DNA of 64,000 nt from Edaphochlamys debaryana (Eukaryota > Chlorophyta > Chlorophyceae > Chlamydomonadales). The stretch is from positions 496,001 to 560,000 of the forward strand of contig JAEHOE010000055.1 of assembly GCA_016858145.1 (NCBI GenBank), given 5' to 3'. A program made the translations under genes and the position numbers. The notes under the pieces are model-generated. The model saw only the letters and a list, made by a program, of their open reading frames with translations, had not been told where the DNA came from and did not search any database. Within the stretch, counting starts at the first letter, position 1, and the number at the start of each line of letters is the position of its first letter. Shown here piece by piece: positions 22,801 to 33,960 of the stretch.

Positions 22801-25800
22801 TGGATGGGGGGGGGTGAGGGGAAAGGGGGGGGAGAAGGGAAGGGGGAGGGGGGAGGGCGTCATCAAGGGCAAGGACCGGCTGCAGGTTCGTGTCGTACAT
22901 GGATGGGGGGGGGTGAGGGGGAAGGGGGGGGGAGAAGGGAAGGGGGAGGGGGAGGGGGGCGTCATCAAGGGCAAGGACCGGCTGCAGGTGCGTTGTCGTA
23001 CATGGATGGGGGGGGGTGAGGGGCAAAGGGGGGGGGAAAGGAAGGGGGGGTCGATGAGCACGGAAGGGGGAGGGGGGGGGGGGCGTCATCAAGGGCAAGG
23101 ACCGGCTGCAGGTTCGTGTCGTACATGGATGGGGGGGGGGGTGAGGGGGAAAGGGGGAGGAGAAGGGGAGGGGAGGGGGAGGGGGGAGGGCGTCATCAAG
23201 GGCAAGGACCGGCTGCAGGTGTGTGCCGTACATGGATGAGGGGGGGGGGTGAGGGGGAAAGGGGGGGGAGAAGGGGAGGGGGAGGGGGAGGGGGAGGGGG
23301 AGGGGGGGAGGGCGTCATCAAGGGCAAGGACCGGCTGCAGGGGGAGGGCGTCATCAAGGGCAAGGACCGGCTGCAGGTGGGTGCCGTACATGGATGAGGG
23401 GAGGGCGGGGTGGGGAGGGCTTCCCCCGCTTTCCCCCGCTTCACGGGGTCTCCCCTTACAGGGAGGGAAGGTCCCGCACGCCGGCCGGCACCCGCCCCGA
23501 GGCCGCCCGGCCACCCGGCCCACCTGTTGCGTTGGGGCGCCGCCGCTGCTCCTCTTCCCACTCTCCCGCCTGCCCCCCTCCCTGCCCCACCCCTCTTCCC
23601 CCCCAGTTCGGCGATGTGCGGATCGACCTGTATGCGGGAAAGACTCGCGTGGCCAAGACGCAGGTGAATCGGTTCTGTTGTGTGTGGGAGATAGCTAAGG
23701 TTGCGGCGACACTAGGTTATAGAACTAGGCCTAGACGGCTCAAGCTAGACGGACAATCAACGGACTCTCGACCCCGGGTCACAGCGAGATAGCGCAAGCC
23801 GAGCCGACCAGGGGAACCCATCATCCAAGTGCGGCAAAAGTGGACCGTAAGGTTGGGGCATGCGGACCGACTGCGGGTAGAACGCTTCTCGCAACTCACA
23901 ACGTCCCATGGGTGCCCCTCCCCTCCTGCCCAGGTGCCCATCTGGGATGTGCCGTACAAGCCCGACCCCCCACCCCCCGAGGACCTTTCCCGAGCGACTG
24001 CGCCCGCCTTCAGCAGTGCCCGTATCTCGACCCCGGAGGGCAAGGACGGCGGTTCGACGCCGGGGGGCAAGGACCGCGGTTCGACGCCGGGGGGAATCGA
24101 CATGAAGCGACAACCGACAACCGACTCGCCCCCCGGCTCGCCCCGAGCAACGCGGGCCGACGCCAACTCGAGCTCCAGCTCGTGAGTGGTGGTGGTGCGA
24201 GGCGGCGGTTGGCGGTTGGTCGGTTGGTCGTTTTGGTTGATTGGTTGGTTCCGTTCCACAACCTGCCGACATCCTGGCTACACTCAGTTGCTTTCCTCCC
24301 GCCTTCCTCTACCGGTGCTTCGCTGGAGCCCCCACTGCCAACCGAGCTCGCTTCCAAAACACTTGCTTATTTTGCTGTGCGTGATTGTGTCGCGTCGCTG
24401 ACTCACCCTGCCGCCTTGCCCCCTTGCCCCCTTGCCCCCTTGCCCCCTTGCCCCCTTGCCCCCTTGCCCCCTTGCCCCCTTGCCCCCTTGCCCCCTTGCC
24501 CCCTTGCCCACGACGTAACGATTTGCGCGGGTTGGGCCCACGCTTCTATCTAAAACTCTGTCTGCCTGCCGCTCCCGTCCACTCAGCTTCCTCGGCTCCC
24601 TCACCGCCAACCTCGCCAGCGCCCTGGGCAAAAACCGCTCGGGGACGCAGCCAGAGGTGGGCACGTGGGGTTTTAGGGTTTTAGGGTTTTAGGGTTTAGG
24701 GTTTAGGACTGTCTCTGCCCCGCGTCACCCCGGTCGCCCGCCCGCCCCCCTCCCCGCCTCAAGCACCGCAATCGCCCGCCGACCTCCTGCGCTCCCTCGC
24801 TACCGCCTCCGCCCCGCCCATGGTGGAGGGTCTAACCAACCCGCCCTCCTTAACCCACGCCAGGGGTAATAACCCGGCGTTAGTTTACTTCTACATCTCC
24901 TCCGCCCCGCCTCACCCCCCGCCCGCCCCTCTGTCCCCCACCCACAGACGCCCTTCGCCAACCCCTCCGACCCCCTGCCCTCCCTCGCCACCGTCTCCGC
25001 CCCGCCGGCGCCGCCCCCCACCCCCCCGCCGCTGTGGGAGGGCAAGCGCTACTGCCGGCGCATGGAGCGGCTGGGCGGACAGCTGGGCGTTAGCCCGATG
25101 GTCGAGGTGTCCATGCAGCTCGTACCGGCGGTGAGTCATCATCCAAGCTGCCGTACGTCGTACGGCTCTGGGTTGGGGACTGGGACTGGGACTGCGGGGG
25201 ATTGGGGTCGCGGGCGTTGGGGCATGCCGCCGGGAGTTTGGGCGAGAGTGGGAGGCACCTGCCGGCATCTCACTGCCCGATCAGGCTGGGAGCAGGACCT
25301 GGCGAGGGCCGGGTCGGGGCCAAGAGCAGAAGCCATCCGGCCGGGTTGGGGCGAGGGCCGGGTCGGGGCCAAGAACAGAAGCCATCCGGCCAGGTCGGGG
25401 CGAGGGCCGGGTCGGGGCCAAGAACAGAAGCCAACCGGCCAGGTCGGGGCGAGGGCCGGGTCGGGGCCAAGAACAGAAGCCATCCGGCCAGGTCGGGGCG
25501 AGGGCCGGGTCGGGGCCAAGAACAGAAGCCATCCGGCCAGGTCGGGGCGAGGGCCGGGTCGGGGCCGAGGACTGCCTGGCCCAGCCCTGTGGTTCTAGAA
25601 AGGGGCGCTTGTGTGAGGGCGTGAGCCGTGATGAGCCGTGAGCCTCCTCGCGCGTCCGTACGTCTTCCATGCACTGCGCTCCCGCTCACCTCCCCCACTG
25701 GGCTCCCGCCCACCCCCCCTCGCCCCGCTGCTGGCGACTCCCGGCAGAGCGAGGCCGCGGCGGCAGCGGCCGCCGGCGCCGGCGGCGGCAGCGGCGGCGG

Positions 25801-28800
25801 CGGCGGCGTGGACTTTGACGCTGACGATGATGAGGCGGCGGAGCCGCTGGCGGCGCCGGCGCCGTACGATCACGTGGTGGCGGACTTCGTGGTGGCGGCG
25901 GGGCCGCAGGTGCGCGCCGTAAACCCTAACTCCTACCGGTACACGCAACAAAAGAATCACACCATGGCGGGGAGCTATCTCGCGTCCTTTGGGTTGGTGG
26001 TGGCGGCGGGGCCGCAGGTGTGCGCTGAAACCACGTATAATCACAGAATGGTTTCGCTGGCTATGAACCCGTAGTGCCGGGGCGCCAGGTGTGAAAGCCA
26101 ATCAGGTGGAGCTGAATCACAACCAGGCGGCAACTGGTCTGGCGTTCTTTCCGGCAGGCTTTGTTTGTGGTGGTGGCGGGCCCGTCAAGCCCTGTCCATC
26201 CCTCCGTCCGACCCTGAACCTTCCCCTTTCACCTCCTTCCCCGCCCCCCAGGCCGTGTGCCGGGCCGTGTATGGACCCGGGTCGGAGCTGGCGGACCGAA
26301 TTACGGCAGCCGATGTGGGTTGCGGCCAGGGGGCAGGGGGGGTGTTGCACACCTAGGCATCCGGACGCAACGTTTCTGGCACTGTGTACGGCATTACGTA
26401 ACATCTTTTTGGCACTGTGTACGGCATCACGTAACCCGCCCCTACCCCACACACACGCGTGCGCATGCATCCGGCCCATGTACGGCAGGGCATGACGGAT
26501 GTGCAGTACGGCACCTGGGCCCCGGACCCGGATGGCAAGGCGCTGCTGGTCCAGACCATGAGTGAGTCATGGGGGGATGGGCGGGGGAGGCACTGGGGGG
26601 GGGGGAATCTACCGTCACATGGCAGTCAGTGTCGTAGTCGCGCACGAGACCACCGAGACGACGCCACCTGGCGAGCGCCCATAACAATGGGGGGATGGGG
26701 GGACTTCTCAAATGGGGTGAGGTCTCCGCACGCCGCCCTGTTAGGCGAGAGACGCTCCTCGAGAGCTCTTACGGAGTGTGGTCTCAGCCCCGTAACGGTT
26801 GTCGCGTATCGCGTGGGGGGTCGGTGGGGCGTCCCTGGCAGGGGGTCTGTTCCTACCGACACGAGGCAGCATGGCGCCCACTCCCCCAGCATCCAGCGTT
26901 GTGCTTTCTTCGCATGCCCCCCTCCCCTCTGGCTCTGTCCTCGCCAGCTTCCAGCTTCTCAGTAAAGCCCCGCTCCCCGCCCCCTCCCAAAGACTACATG
27001 AAACCGACGCCCGTGGGGCCGACGGCGGTGGTTGCCACAATGCGGGTGGGTCCGCGGGGCGGGGGGATCCGGTGAGCCGTTGATCCGTTGAGCCCAGGGA
27101 ATCCGGGGATCCGGGGATCGGGGGGATCCGGCGGGCGCGGGACGCAGCCCTCGAACGAGCGCAGCCGCACAGGCCCTCTCCCGTCTCCGGGGTGATCCGG
27201 GGGAGGCGCGTGCTTAAAAGGCTGGAATGCATACCGGTAGACGGACTCCAGACAGCCGCACAAGCCCCCTCCATCATTCCTGCTCACGTGTCGGTGGTTG
27301 CCCTGATGCGGGTGGGTCCGGAGGAGGCGGGTGCCTGGAAGGCTGACTGGCAAGTCAGTCGGAACCCTCTTGTGCGGAAGGGGCATCGTGCCCCAAACAC
27401 AGACAACCGCGGACACGTCCCCCCGGACAGCACAAACGGAACCCGCCCCTAACGGGAACCCTCCGGAACCTTCTTGGGCGGAAGGGGGGCACGCACTGTG
27501 CCCCCAACAGTTGCACCGAGCCGCCTCGAAGGAAAAGGCAAGCCCTGCTCGCTAATCGGCCCCGCCCCCTCTCGCCCTCTTCAGGTCATATCCAAGGGCC
27601 CGGGTGGCTTCCTGCTGCGAAACACGAGTGAGCTGGGGGTTACCTCCAAACGCTGCAACACACGCGTCCTGTAACACCGGGGTTTCACCGTAACAACAAC
27701 CCGAGTTGTCGGAAGTTGAAGTCCCGAAGGAGTGTGTTGGACACCCCCGTTGCACTTCCGCGCTGCGGGACGCCCGGCAAAGGAGGGGGGCCGCGGGTTT
27801 CTCATGATGCGTGAACTGGCGCGCGCGTTCCGGCAGCCGGGTCGGTCATCCCGATTGACCTTCCAGAGTTCCAGATCCCCTCTGTTCCATCTGTCTCAGC
27901 TCACGTGTCAAACATGCTGCCCTTTCCTGCCCGTTCCCGCCCGCCCTTCCCCGCCACTTCCCCCCGCCCCCTCCCCAGTCACGCCCAACGTACCGCCGGT
28001 CGGGCAGTGCGTGAACGTGCAGATGCAGGTGCGAACACGTATGCTCGTACAGCGGCGGGTCTCTACCTGCCGCACGTGTCGTACGTGTGTCGTACGTGCA
28101 TGTGTGTTTGTTAGGCCATAGCTAGGCTGAGAGTCAGAGAACGCCACCCACCAGCCCCCTGTGTGTGCGTGTTGTGATTCACGCACACAACTCCCCCATG
28201 TCCCCGCCGCTGCTTCCCTCCCCCCCCTCCCCCCTCAGGTGGTTGGCACGCTGGCGGGCCCCGGCAAGACGCGCCTCACTGCCTCGCTCAAGGTGGGGAA
28301 CCCGGGGGGGGGGAGGGGAAAGAGGGAAACGATGCAAAGGTAAGGCAAAACACACACGTTCGCGGCTTTCTGGCTGACCCGGCCGGTAGGGGGGAGTTTT
28401 GGGTGAAAACAGCGGGACACAACACCACGCCGGCGCGTTCCCTCGAGGCTGCTTGCTTCCCGTGCCTCATGTTGGGCCCCGGGGTTCGCTGGGCGTACTT
28501 GTGCCGCGCGCGTCTGCTGCTTTCTGCTCTAGTGGGTTGGCGGGTGGGCCGTGTGCTCCTCTCAGCAAATACGATAATGTTTACACCGGCGGTAGGGCGA
28601 GTCCGGGTGAAGGGCCCGGGAGGAAAGGTGTGATTGGGGTGCCGTTGAAGTTTGGGCCAGACACTCACACAACGCCCGAGCTGGGGGTGGTGGGTACCAG
28701 GAGGGGACTGAGACAGGGCTCCACGTAACTGCTTCGCCCTTCCCAACGTCCCTCCCTCCCTGGTCAGACCGAGTGGTTCAAAAGCGGCATGATGCCCAGC

Positions 28801-30083
28801 AGCGTGCCACCGCCCCGCCCCTTCCATACACACACCCTTTTACCCCCCCTTTCCCCCCCCCCCCACCCCCCCTCACCCCCTCCCACCAGACCGAGTGGTT
28901 CAAAAGCGGCATGATGGTGGGTCAACTGGGTCCCCGGCAGGGGCCTGGGGGTAGGGGGGGGAAGAGGGGCCTGGGGGGGAGAGGGGACAAGAGGGGTCTG
29001 GGGGCGGGGCGGGAGTCTGGGGGAAGAGGGGACCTGGGCGAACGAGCCAAAACGATGGGCGTTGTCTTGCCCTCTGCAGGGCGTTGTGCGGAGCACGGGC
29101 TGCAATGCAACTGCAGATCCCCCCCCTTCTTTCAGCTTCTCAGATGCAGTCCCCCCCCCTTCCAGCTTCTCAGATGCCCCCCCCCATTCCTTCCCTTTCA
29201 GGTCAGTGTTCTCAAGGGCAAGGTCGACTCGGCGACTCCCGGGGTGAGTCCGGGGGTTGGGGGTACACAGACTTACATGGCTGCACTCCAAGCCACTCTA
29301 TCTTTTAGCTGGGACAAGGGCGCACCCCACCAGGGGATGGGGAAGGGGGTGGGTGCCGGCCACGGGGGCCCCGGGAACGGGGGCTCAGCCTCCAACCTAC
29401 CCCCACCCCTCTGCTTACTGCGCCTTCCATTTCCCCGCCTCTCCGGCCTCCCTCACCCATGCATTGATGCTCAAGCCCAGACAGAACCTTCGTCCCTGTC
29501 CTCTTGCTTGTGCCTTGATATTGTGCCTTGATATTCGACCAATCAACAGACCTTCGCCCCTGTGCTCTTGACACCTACCTGTCCTCAAGCCCAACATACA
29601 TACACCATCTTTCACAGGTGCTGTTCCCTTGCATCCCTTGTGCTGCCGCAGGACTCCCGAAAGTGGTTCGCCACCATGCAGCGCGAGCTCGCCGCCACAT
29701 TCGGGGGCGACGGTGGCGGCGCCGGCATCACCGTCGACGCCGCTGGCGGCGCCGCCACCGTCGCCTCCGCCGGCGGCGCCGTGCTGGCCAACCCCGCCGG
29801 GGCCACGCCCGGTCCATCCAGCCTGTTGGCTGCGCTGACGTCGCCTTCCGTACTGCTGTTGCTCGTGTCTTGGACGATCGCGCTGCTCGCGGTTTTCGCG
29901 TTTTTTCGCATCAGCTCGCGGCTCGCGGATGCGAACAAAGCCGTGGCGCAGCTTGCGGAGGCCTTGGCGGCGCTGCCGGGACGGCTCGCGCCGGCGCTGC
30001 AGCAGTGCGGCGAAGGGGCGGGGCTGGGGCCGGCGGGCGTGGGGGCGGGAGCGGGGAACGGGGCGGCAGGGCCGCGAGGGTGA
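16806..30083 (+). CDS. C2 domain - C2-like region - VASt domain - membrane-anchored protein
   Basis: Likely lipid transfer or membrane-contact protein, about 857 residues in 25 exons: 16806-17088, 17361-17448, 17732-17834, 18162-18172, 18395-18482, 18950-19014, 19200-19290, 19430-19468, 19796-19834, 20554-20618, 21157-21298, 23607-23663, 23934-24181, 24587-24656, 24948-25130, 25748-25909, 26252-26314, 26489-26561, 26993-27045, 27585-27627, 27979-28028, 28239-28292, 28890-28916, 29202-29243, 29652-30083. The first C2 has DPFVRVAL, NAFPKWEE and MRLYDKD, the usual calcium/lipid-loop positions. A second C2-like stretch follows (LHLKVHAFKNL to VPIWDVPY), then a low-complexity linker. The VASt domain is read from VQYGTWAPD, NYMKPTPVGPT, ITPNVPPVG, TEWFKSG and VLKGKVDSA. 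One membrane helix (SVLLLLVSWTIALLAVFAFF) lies near the C-terminus. Plant C2/VASt proteins act at ER-plasma membrane contacts; the location here is inferred. The start is uncertain: the in-frame ATG at 16614 is an alternative. Confidence 0.85.
17845..17955. repeat. Short degenerate repeat after a donor site
   Basis: About four imperfect copies of a roughly 30-bp unit around GTGTACGRCATGTGTGCG follow the donor at 17835. Similar GTACGGCA or CGTACATG segments stand just inside other introns (for example 12290, 21310, 26387). Confidence 0.5.
19996..20600 (+). repeat. Tandem array of five exon 5'-edge copies, each with a splice acceptor
   Basis: Full copies of the exon start encoding VHAFKNLTCSSMQGA begin at 20096, 20208, 20330, 20442 and 20554; a truncated copy at 19996 breaks off after VHAFK into GGGTTTAGGGTTTACCC. 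Each full copy follows a C-rich tract ending in CAG, and the first four run into CCACCCATACACACACGC and then another C/T tract. Only the last (20554) continues in frame into LAAEVK. Spacing is about 112-122 bp. Confidence 0.95.
21268..23390 (+). repeat. Tandem array of about 20 exon 3'-edge copies, each with a splice donor
   Basis: The last 32 bases of exon 21157-21298 (encoding GVIKGKDRLQ) plus its donor recur about 20 times to 23385, mostly 100-130 bp apart. Each copy has CTGCAG followed by GTGCGT, GTTCGT, GTGGGT or GTGTGT, then CGTACATGGATG and a G/A-rich tract. Some units include GTCGATGAGCACGGAAGG and others do not, giving two interleaved unit types. The array fills nearly the whole intron before exon 23607. 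The final copies at 23311 and 23348 are only 37 bp apart. Confidence 0.95.
24414..24508. repeat. TTGCCCCC 8-bp tandem repeat
   Basis: About eleven perfect copies of TTGCCCCC in the intron between exons 23934-24181 and 24587-24656. Confidence 0.9.
24671..24707. repeat. Interstitial telomere-like repeat mixing TTTTAGGG and TTTAGGG
   Basis: Three TTTTAGGG units followed by about two TTTAGGG units, beginning 14 bases inside the intron after exon 24587-24656. TTTTAGGG is the Chlamydomonas-type telomere unit and TTTAGGG the common plant type. Confidence 0.9.
25302..25575. repeat. 49-bp tandem repeat, six copies
   Basis: Units begin at 25302, 25351, 25400, 25449, 25498 and 25547, exactly 49 bp apart. 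The core is GAGGGCCGGGTCGGGGCCAA followed by GAACAGAAGCCATCCGGCC. It lies in the intron between exons 24948-25130 and 25748-25909. Confidence 0.95.
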
Positions 30084-31047
30084 GGGCGTGGGGATGGGGG
30101 TGAGGGATATAGGTGAGCGCTTGCAGCGCGGGGAGGTGGGGGGTGGGGGCGGCGGGGGTGTGCGGGGCCGTGAGTATGCGCGTGGTGGCTTGGGATGTGC
30201 TTGAGGACGGTCTGCGGGAGACGGGAATGGGCGCTGGTAGCGCTGGTGGCTGGGGATTTCGGGGCGGGGGCATTGGGACTGCGGCGGGGCTCGGCGCGAG
30301 GGTTGCTGCAAGACCCAGCTCGAGAGGTTGGGGCCGTGTGGTACCGGTAGGACAGCGGAGTAGATCACGTCCGTTCGTTGCCATAGGTAGGGCAACGAGG
30401 ATCGCAGGGGCTTCGAGGTGGGAGGTGGGAGGGTTTGCACTTTTTGGTGGTCCTGGCTGCTTGATTGCGCGGCCCCAGTGCTGCCCGGCCTCGCGGGGTT
30501 TGGGGCTCAGCCCTTTTCCCTGTTCTGAGGAGGGACAGACACACCTTGTTGCCTTTCAATTGTAGCCACCCGGGGGGGGGGCCGGCAGGCACTCCAGGCA
30601 CTCTGCCCAGTGCCGGGTGGTGGACGGCGCCCTGCCCCCACCATGACGATGGGCCTCTTGCCGGTCTCGACGTAGGCTGTTGGACGGTGCAAACCTGCTC
30701 CTAATCGGCAAGCAAGCAAGGGGCCCGCGGTATCGTAGTGTGGATGTGCTGTTGTCGCTCTGTTGGCACTGTTAGGGGCTCCGCTGCTGGGCGTGGATGG
30801 GAGGAGGGTTGGCGCTGTGGTGGAGCAAGCGAGGCGACGTGAATGCGGGTTTGGGGATCGATTCTGACACACGGTAGTGCGCTGCACTGGCCACAGCATG
30901 CGCGCTCAGCCCACGCACGCCGCTGCGGCCCCGCCTCCCCCACCGCTGCACTACGCCCCGTTGTCTATAATAACCCCGCCTCCCCCATCCCCCAGCCTGA
31001 GCGCAGGGCTCCGCTGCATGCTCGCCACCCCCTGCGCAAAACCTGCA
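30084..31047. other. Intergenic stretch
   Basis: Follows the C2-VASt stop codon. G-rich at first, then mixed sequence. No conserved ORF or RNA gene is seen; the forward ORFs here have no recognisable motifs. Confidence 0.5.
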
Positions 31048-33960
31048 GCCTGCACGTACTCTGTCGACCATGTCCCCAATTCTACCCACCCACATCCGGG
31101 AGGCGTCCCTGTTGCGGGTGAGGGACCGCCCGTTCCCGGCGGCCTGAGCGCGGCATGGGGCACAGGGGACAGGGGGCTTGGGGACAAGGTCGTCCCGACG
31201 CCACGCCCAGCCCACAGTCAGCAGCATAGCTTACGCGCGGGGCGCAGTTCGCCTGAGCACAGAGTCGAGCCCAAAGCGCAGCGCTCGGCGGACTTGAGTG
31301 CCGGCGATGGTGGCGCCGTCCCCGCCTTGGGCCTTGCCGATGCCGTGCACCCGGGCATAGCCCCACGGCCGTGTCCATGCCTGCACCCCGGTTGGTCTGC
31401 ACCGCAACATCCTCGAGTCGCTTAGCTTATCGTTATAGTAATATGTATTAGTATGATGAGGAGAAGGGAACCAGACATGGCCTCGTCTAAGCGCTCGCAT
31501 AGCATCAAAACGAGCGCGGAGTTTTCTCGTCTCTATGGCCCGCTTCCTGCGGAGTTCCCGGAAAGCGGCGCGATGTTTGAGAAGGCCTCGCACGCAGCTT
31601 CCCAGGCGCTGGCCCAGATGAGACTCACAGAACCCGTCGTCGAGGCTCTCCTGCAGCTCGCGGCAGCGCCAGCGATGTCGTTGGCGCACGTCATGAAGCC
31701 CGCGACACGTGAGAAGCCTCGCTACCTGCTGCTATACTCCCTTCTTTCCTCCTTGCGGGTCACCCACGGGTCAATCATCATCTCGGCCGAGGGGCTGGTG
31801 GAGCGGGCAGAGGAGGAGGTGGAGGAGCACGCGGGGGAGGCGGAGGAGGAGGCGCAGGAGGAGGCGGAGGAGGAGGCGGAGGAGGCGGGTAACGTCACGC
31901 ACGGAGTTGGGGTTCGTGGGGATGGGGGCCACGGTGAGGGGCATGCCCGCAACATGTACGACGTTCTGGCGTGCAGTACCGCCCGGGCAGCTCCAGCAGA
32001 GGTGTCCCCAGGGGAACATCCAGGTGCCTCAGCCGTACAGCCTCCCTGAAGTTGTCACGACATCCTGCCCCCAGGACCCGTGGAGCTAGCTGGTCGCCCT
32101 GCGGGCACGAGGCACGGAGGAAGTCAAGCAGGATGTTCTGCGAAACGACCTGGGCTTTGGGCTGTCACATGGCTGCGAAGCAGTCCTTGTCGTCGAGGTG
32201 AAGGCCCAAAACAGCTTCTCGGGCTTCTGGCAGGTACGAGGCGTGAGGGCTGCGGCTGCCCGGCAAATCTCAGCAAGCCCGCTTGAAGCTTGGTTTCCTG
32301 CGGGCCCTTACACCCCATGCCCTGCCGACCCTTGCCCCGTGCTTCCCCGGGGGTGCCAGGCTTTGGCACAGGGCGTGGAGCTGGCCCGGAGCAACGCACA
32401 GTACGACCCCCCTGTCCCCGTGGACGTGGTGCTGACGGATGCCCGGGACTGGTACTTCTGGAGGCTCGTCGCCGAGCAGTGCAGCAAGCAGGAGGTCAGT
32501 CGAAGCCGGCGCAGCTTAGGATGTGAAAGGGCGGCAGGGGTTCGGCGCCTGGAGTTAATCCATCTATGAACGGGTTTGGCCCTGAGTTTTACTTGCAGCT
32601 GGTCTGCTCAGGTAACATGATCGGGGCTGGTGGGGAATACTCTGCGTAACCCCCCCCCCCCACACACACACACACCCTGCGCCCTTATGCTGTGCAGGCG
32701 CCAGCACAACCCGGACGAGCCGCCGCAAGCTCCTCTACGGCGCCCTCAGCAGGCTCAACGCAGGTGCAGTCCGCGTGGACCTGGTGGAGGTTGCACCTTA
32801 ACTTGCTCCTTGCACCTTCCATCCGTTGGCCCCCTTACTGGTATGCCTGCCGTCGTCTTGTTAACAGGTTGCTCAAGAGGCTGTGGGCCGCCGACCGACG
32901 ACGGTGCGTGGGCTCAGCCCCCGCAGCACGCACCGTGCCCTGGCGCTGCGGTCTGCAGCGATTAGAGACTCTGTGCGCGGTTGTCTTCGTTGGGTCAAAC
33001 CAACCTGGACGGCCCGGTCCCTCTCTGGTGTGCCGTACCACAGGGCCGGCCCGAGTTCGTGCTCGACGTCAACGGTTGAGGATCCGCATGTACGGCATCG
33101 ATTACGCATACTGCGACTTCCTCCTTCCGATTGCCCAACCCGCCGACGCATTCCTCAAGGTAAGCCTACGGTTTGCTGATGCTTATTCCGCCTCCCCGCC
33201 AGGCCCTGTTATCCCCTTGCATGTGGGCTGTGACGTGCACGCCAGCTTCACTCCAGCCCCTTGTGTTTCCACCTGTCGCTTGCAGGTCATGCACCGCCTC
33301 TACACGGCTCTCAACCCCGAGGGGAAGCTCGATGAGCTGCCCGGGCTCGTGGCGGAGGGCAACCGCAGGGCGCAGGCGCAGGCCAGCGAATGGGTCCGCG
33401 ACCTGGCTGGCGCGTACATGGCCAAGCCCAACTTGGAGGCACAGCTGGCCGAGGTGAAAGCGGCGAAAGCCGATCTGGAGGCACAGCTAGCTGAGGCGAA
33501 GGCCAAGTTGGCGGCGGCGGTGGCGGCGAGTGCGCCAGGGGCGAGCGGGCGGGACACGGCTGCCGCCGGGACGGGGGGAGCAGCGGCGGAGGCAGCGGGC
33601 GAGGGAGCGTAGCGCCTCGTGCACCAGCGCGCCCACGGCACATCCCCTGAGCATGGCGGCGGCCGCTGGCGGCGCCGAGGCACCTGCACGCACCTCTGGT
33701 GCGGCGGGTCGCTGCGCAGCCGGCGGAGGCCGCTACCGCCGCCAGGGCTGCTGCTCTCCGTCGTGGCAGCGGCGCCGCGACCCTGAACGGACGGCGGCGG
33801 TTCCGACAGCGACTGGCCAGGGCTCGCGCGGGGCTCCCTCGCTGCGGACGGGGAGCCGCGAGGCGGCGGTTGTGGCGGCGGCCGCGGCGGTTCCGACACT
33901 CTCCCGCAGCCCCTACCAGTAAAGCACTCGCCCTGGACCTGACCGGCGGCGCTGCGGCTG
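31048..33960 (+). repeat. Segmental duplication, copy 1
   Basis: Direct duplicate of 60986-64000. Similarity starts at GCACGTACYCTGTCGACC and continues through the upstream region, all exons and introns of the PD-(D/E)XK-like gene, and about 350 bp past its stop codon. Exons are nearly identical; intron and flank lengths differ by small indels. The right boundary is uncertain because copy 2 runs off the window. Confidence 0.9.
31453..33612 (+). pseudogene. Disrupted copy of PD-(D/E)XK-like nuclease family gene
   Basis: Paralogue of the gene at 61422-63775 with matching exons (31453-31888, 32075-32233, 32360-32494, further exons to 33612). Two changes break the frame relative to that copy. 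At about 32086-32089 a 4-bp tandem duplication (AGCTAGCT for AGCT) shifts frame straight after the second acceptor. At about 33076 one base is lost (GGTTGAGG for GGTGTGAGG), making an in-frame TGA inside VNGVRIRMYG. The first-exon donor is GTAACG rather than GTGAGG. Exon 1 (SLYGPLP-like start, acidic EEVEEHA region), the EVK motif region and the C-terminal coiled coil are otherwise preserved. Assembly error could mimic either change. Confidence 0.7.

Noticed and set aside
21316..23239. Series of Gly-rich and Pro-rich ORFs on both strands
   Set aside because: All come from the donor-site array and its G/A-rich spacers, inside an intron with phase-matched flanking exons.
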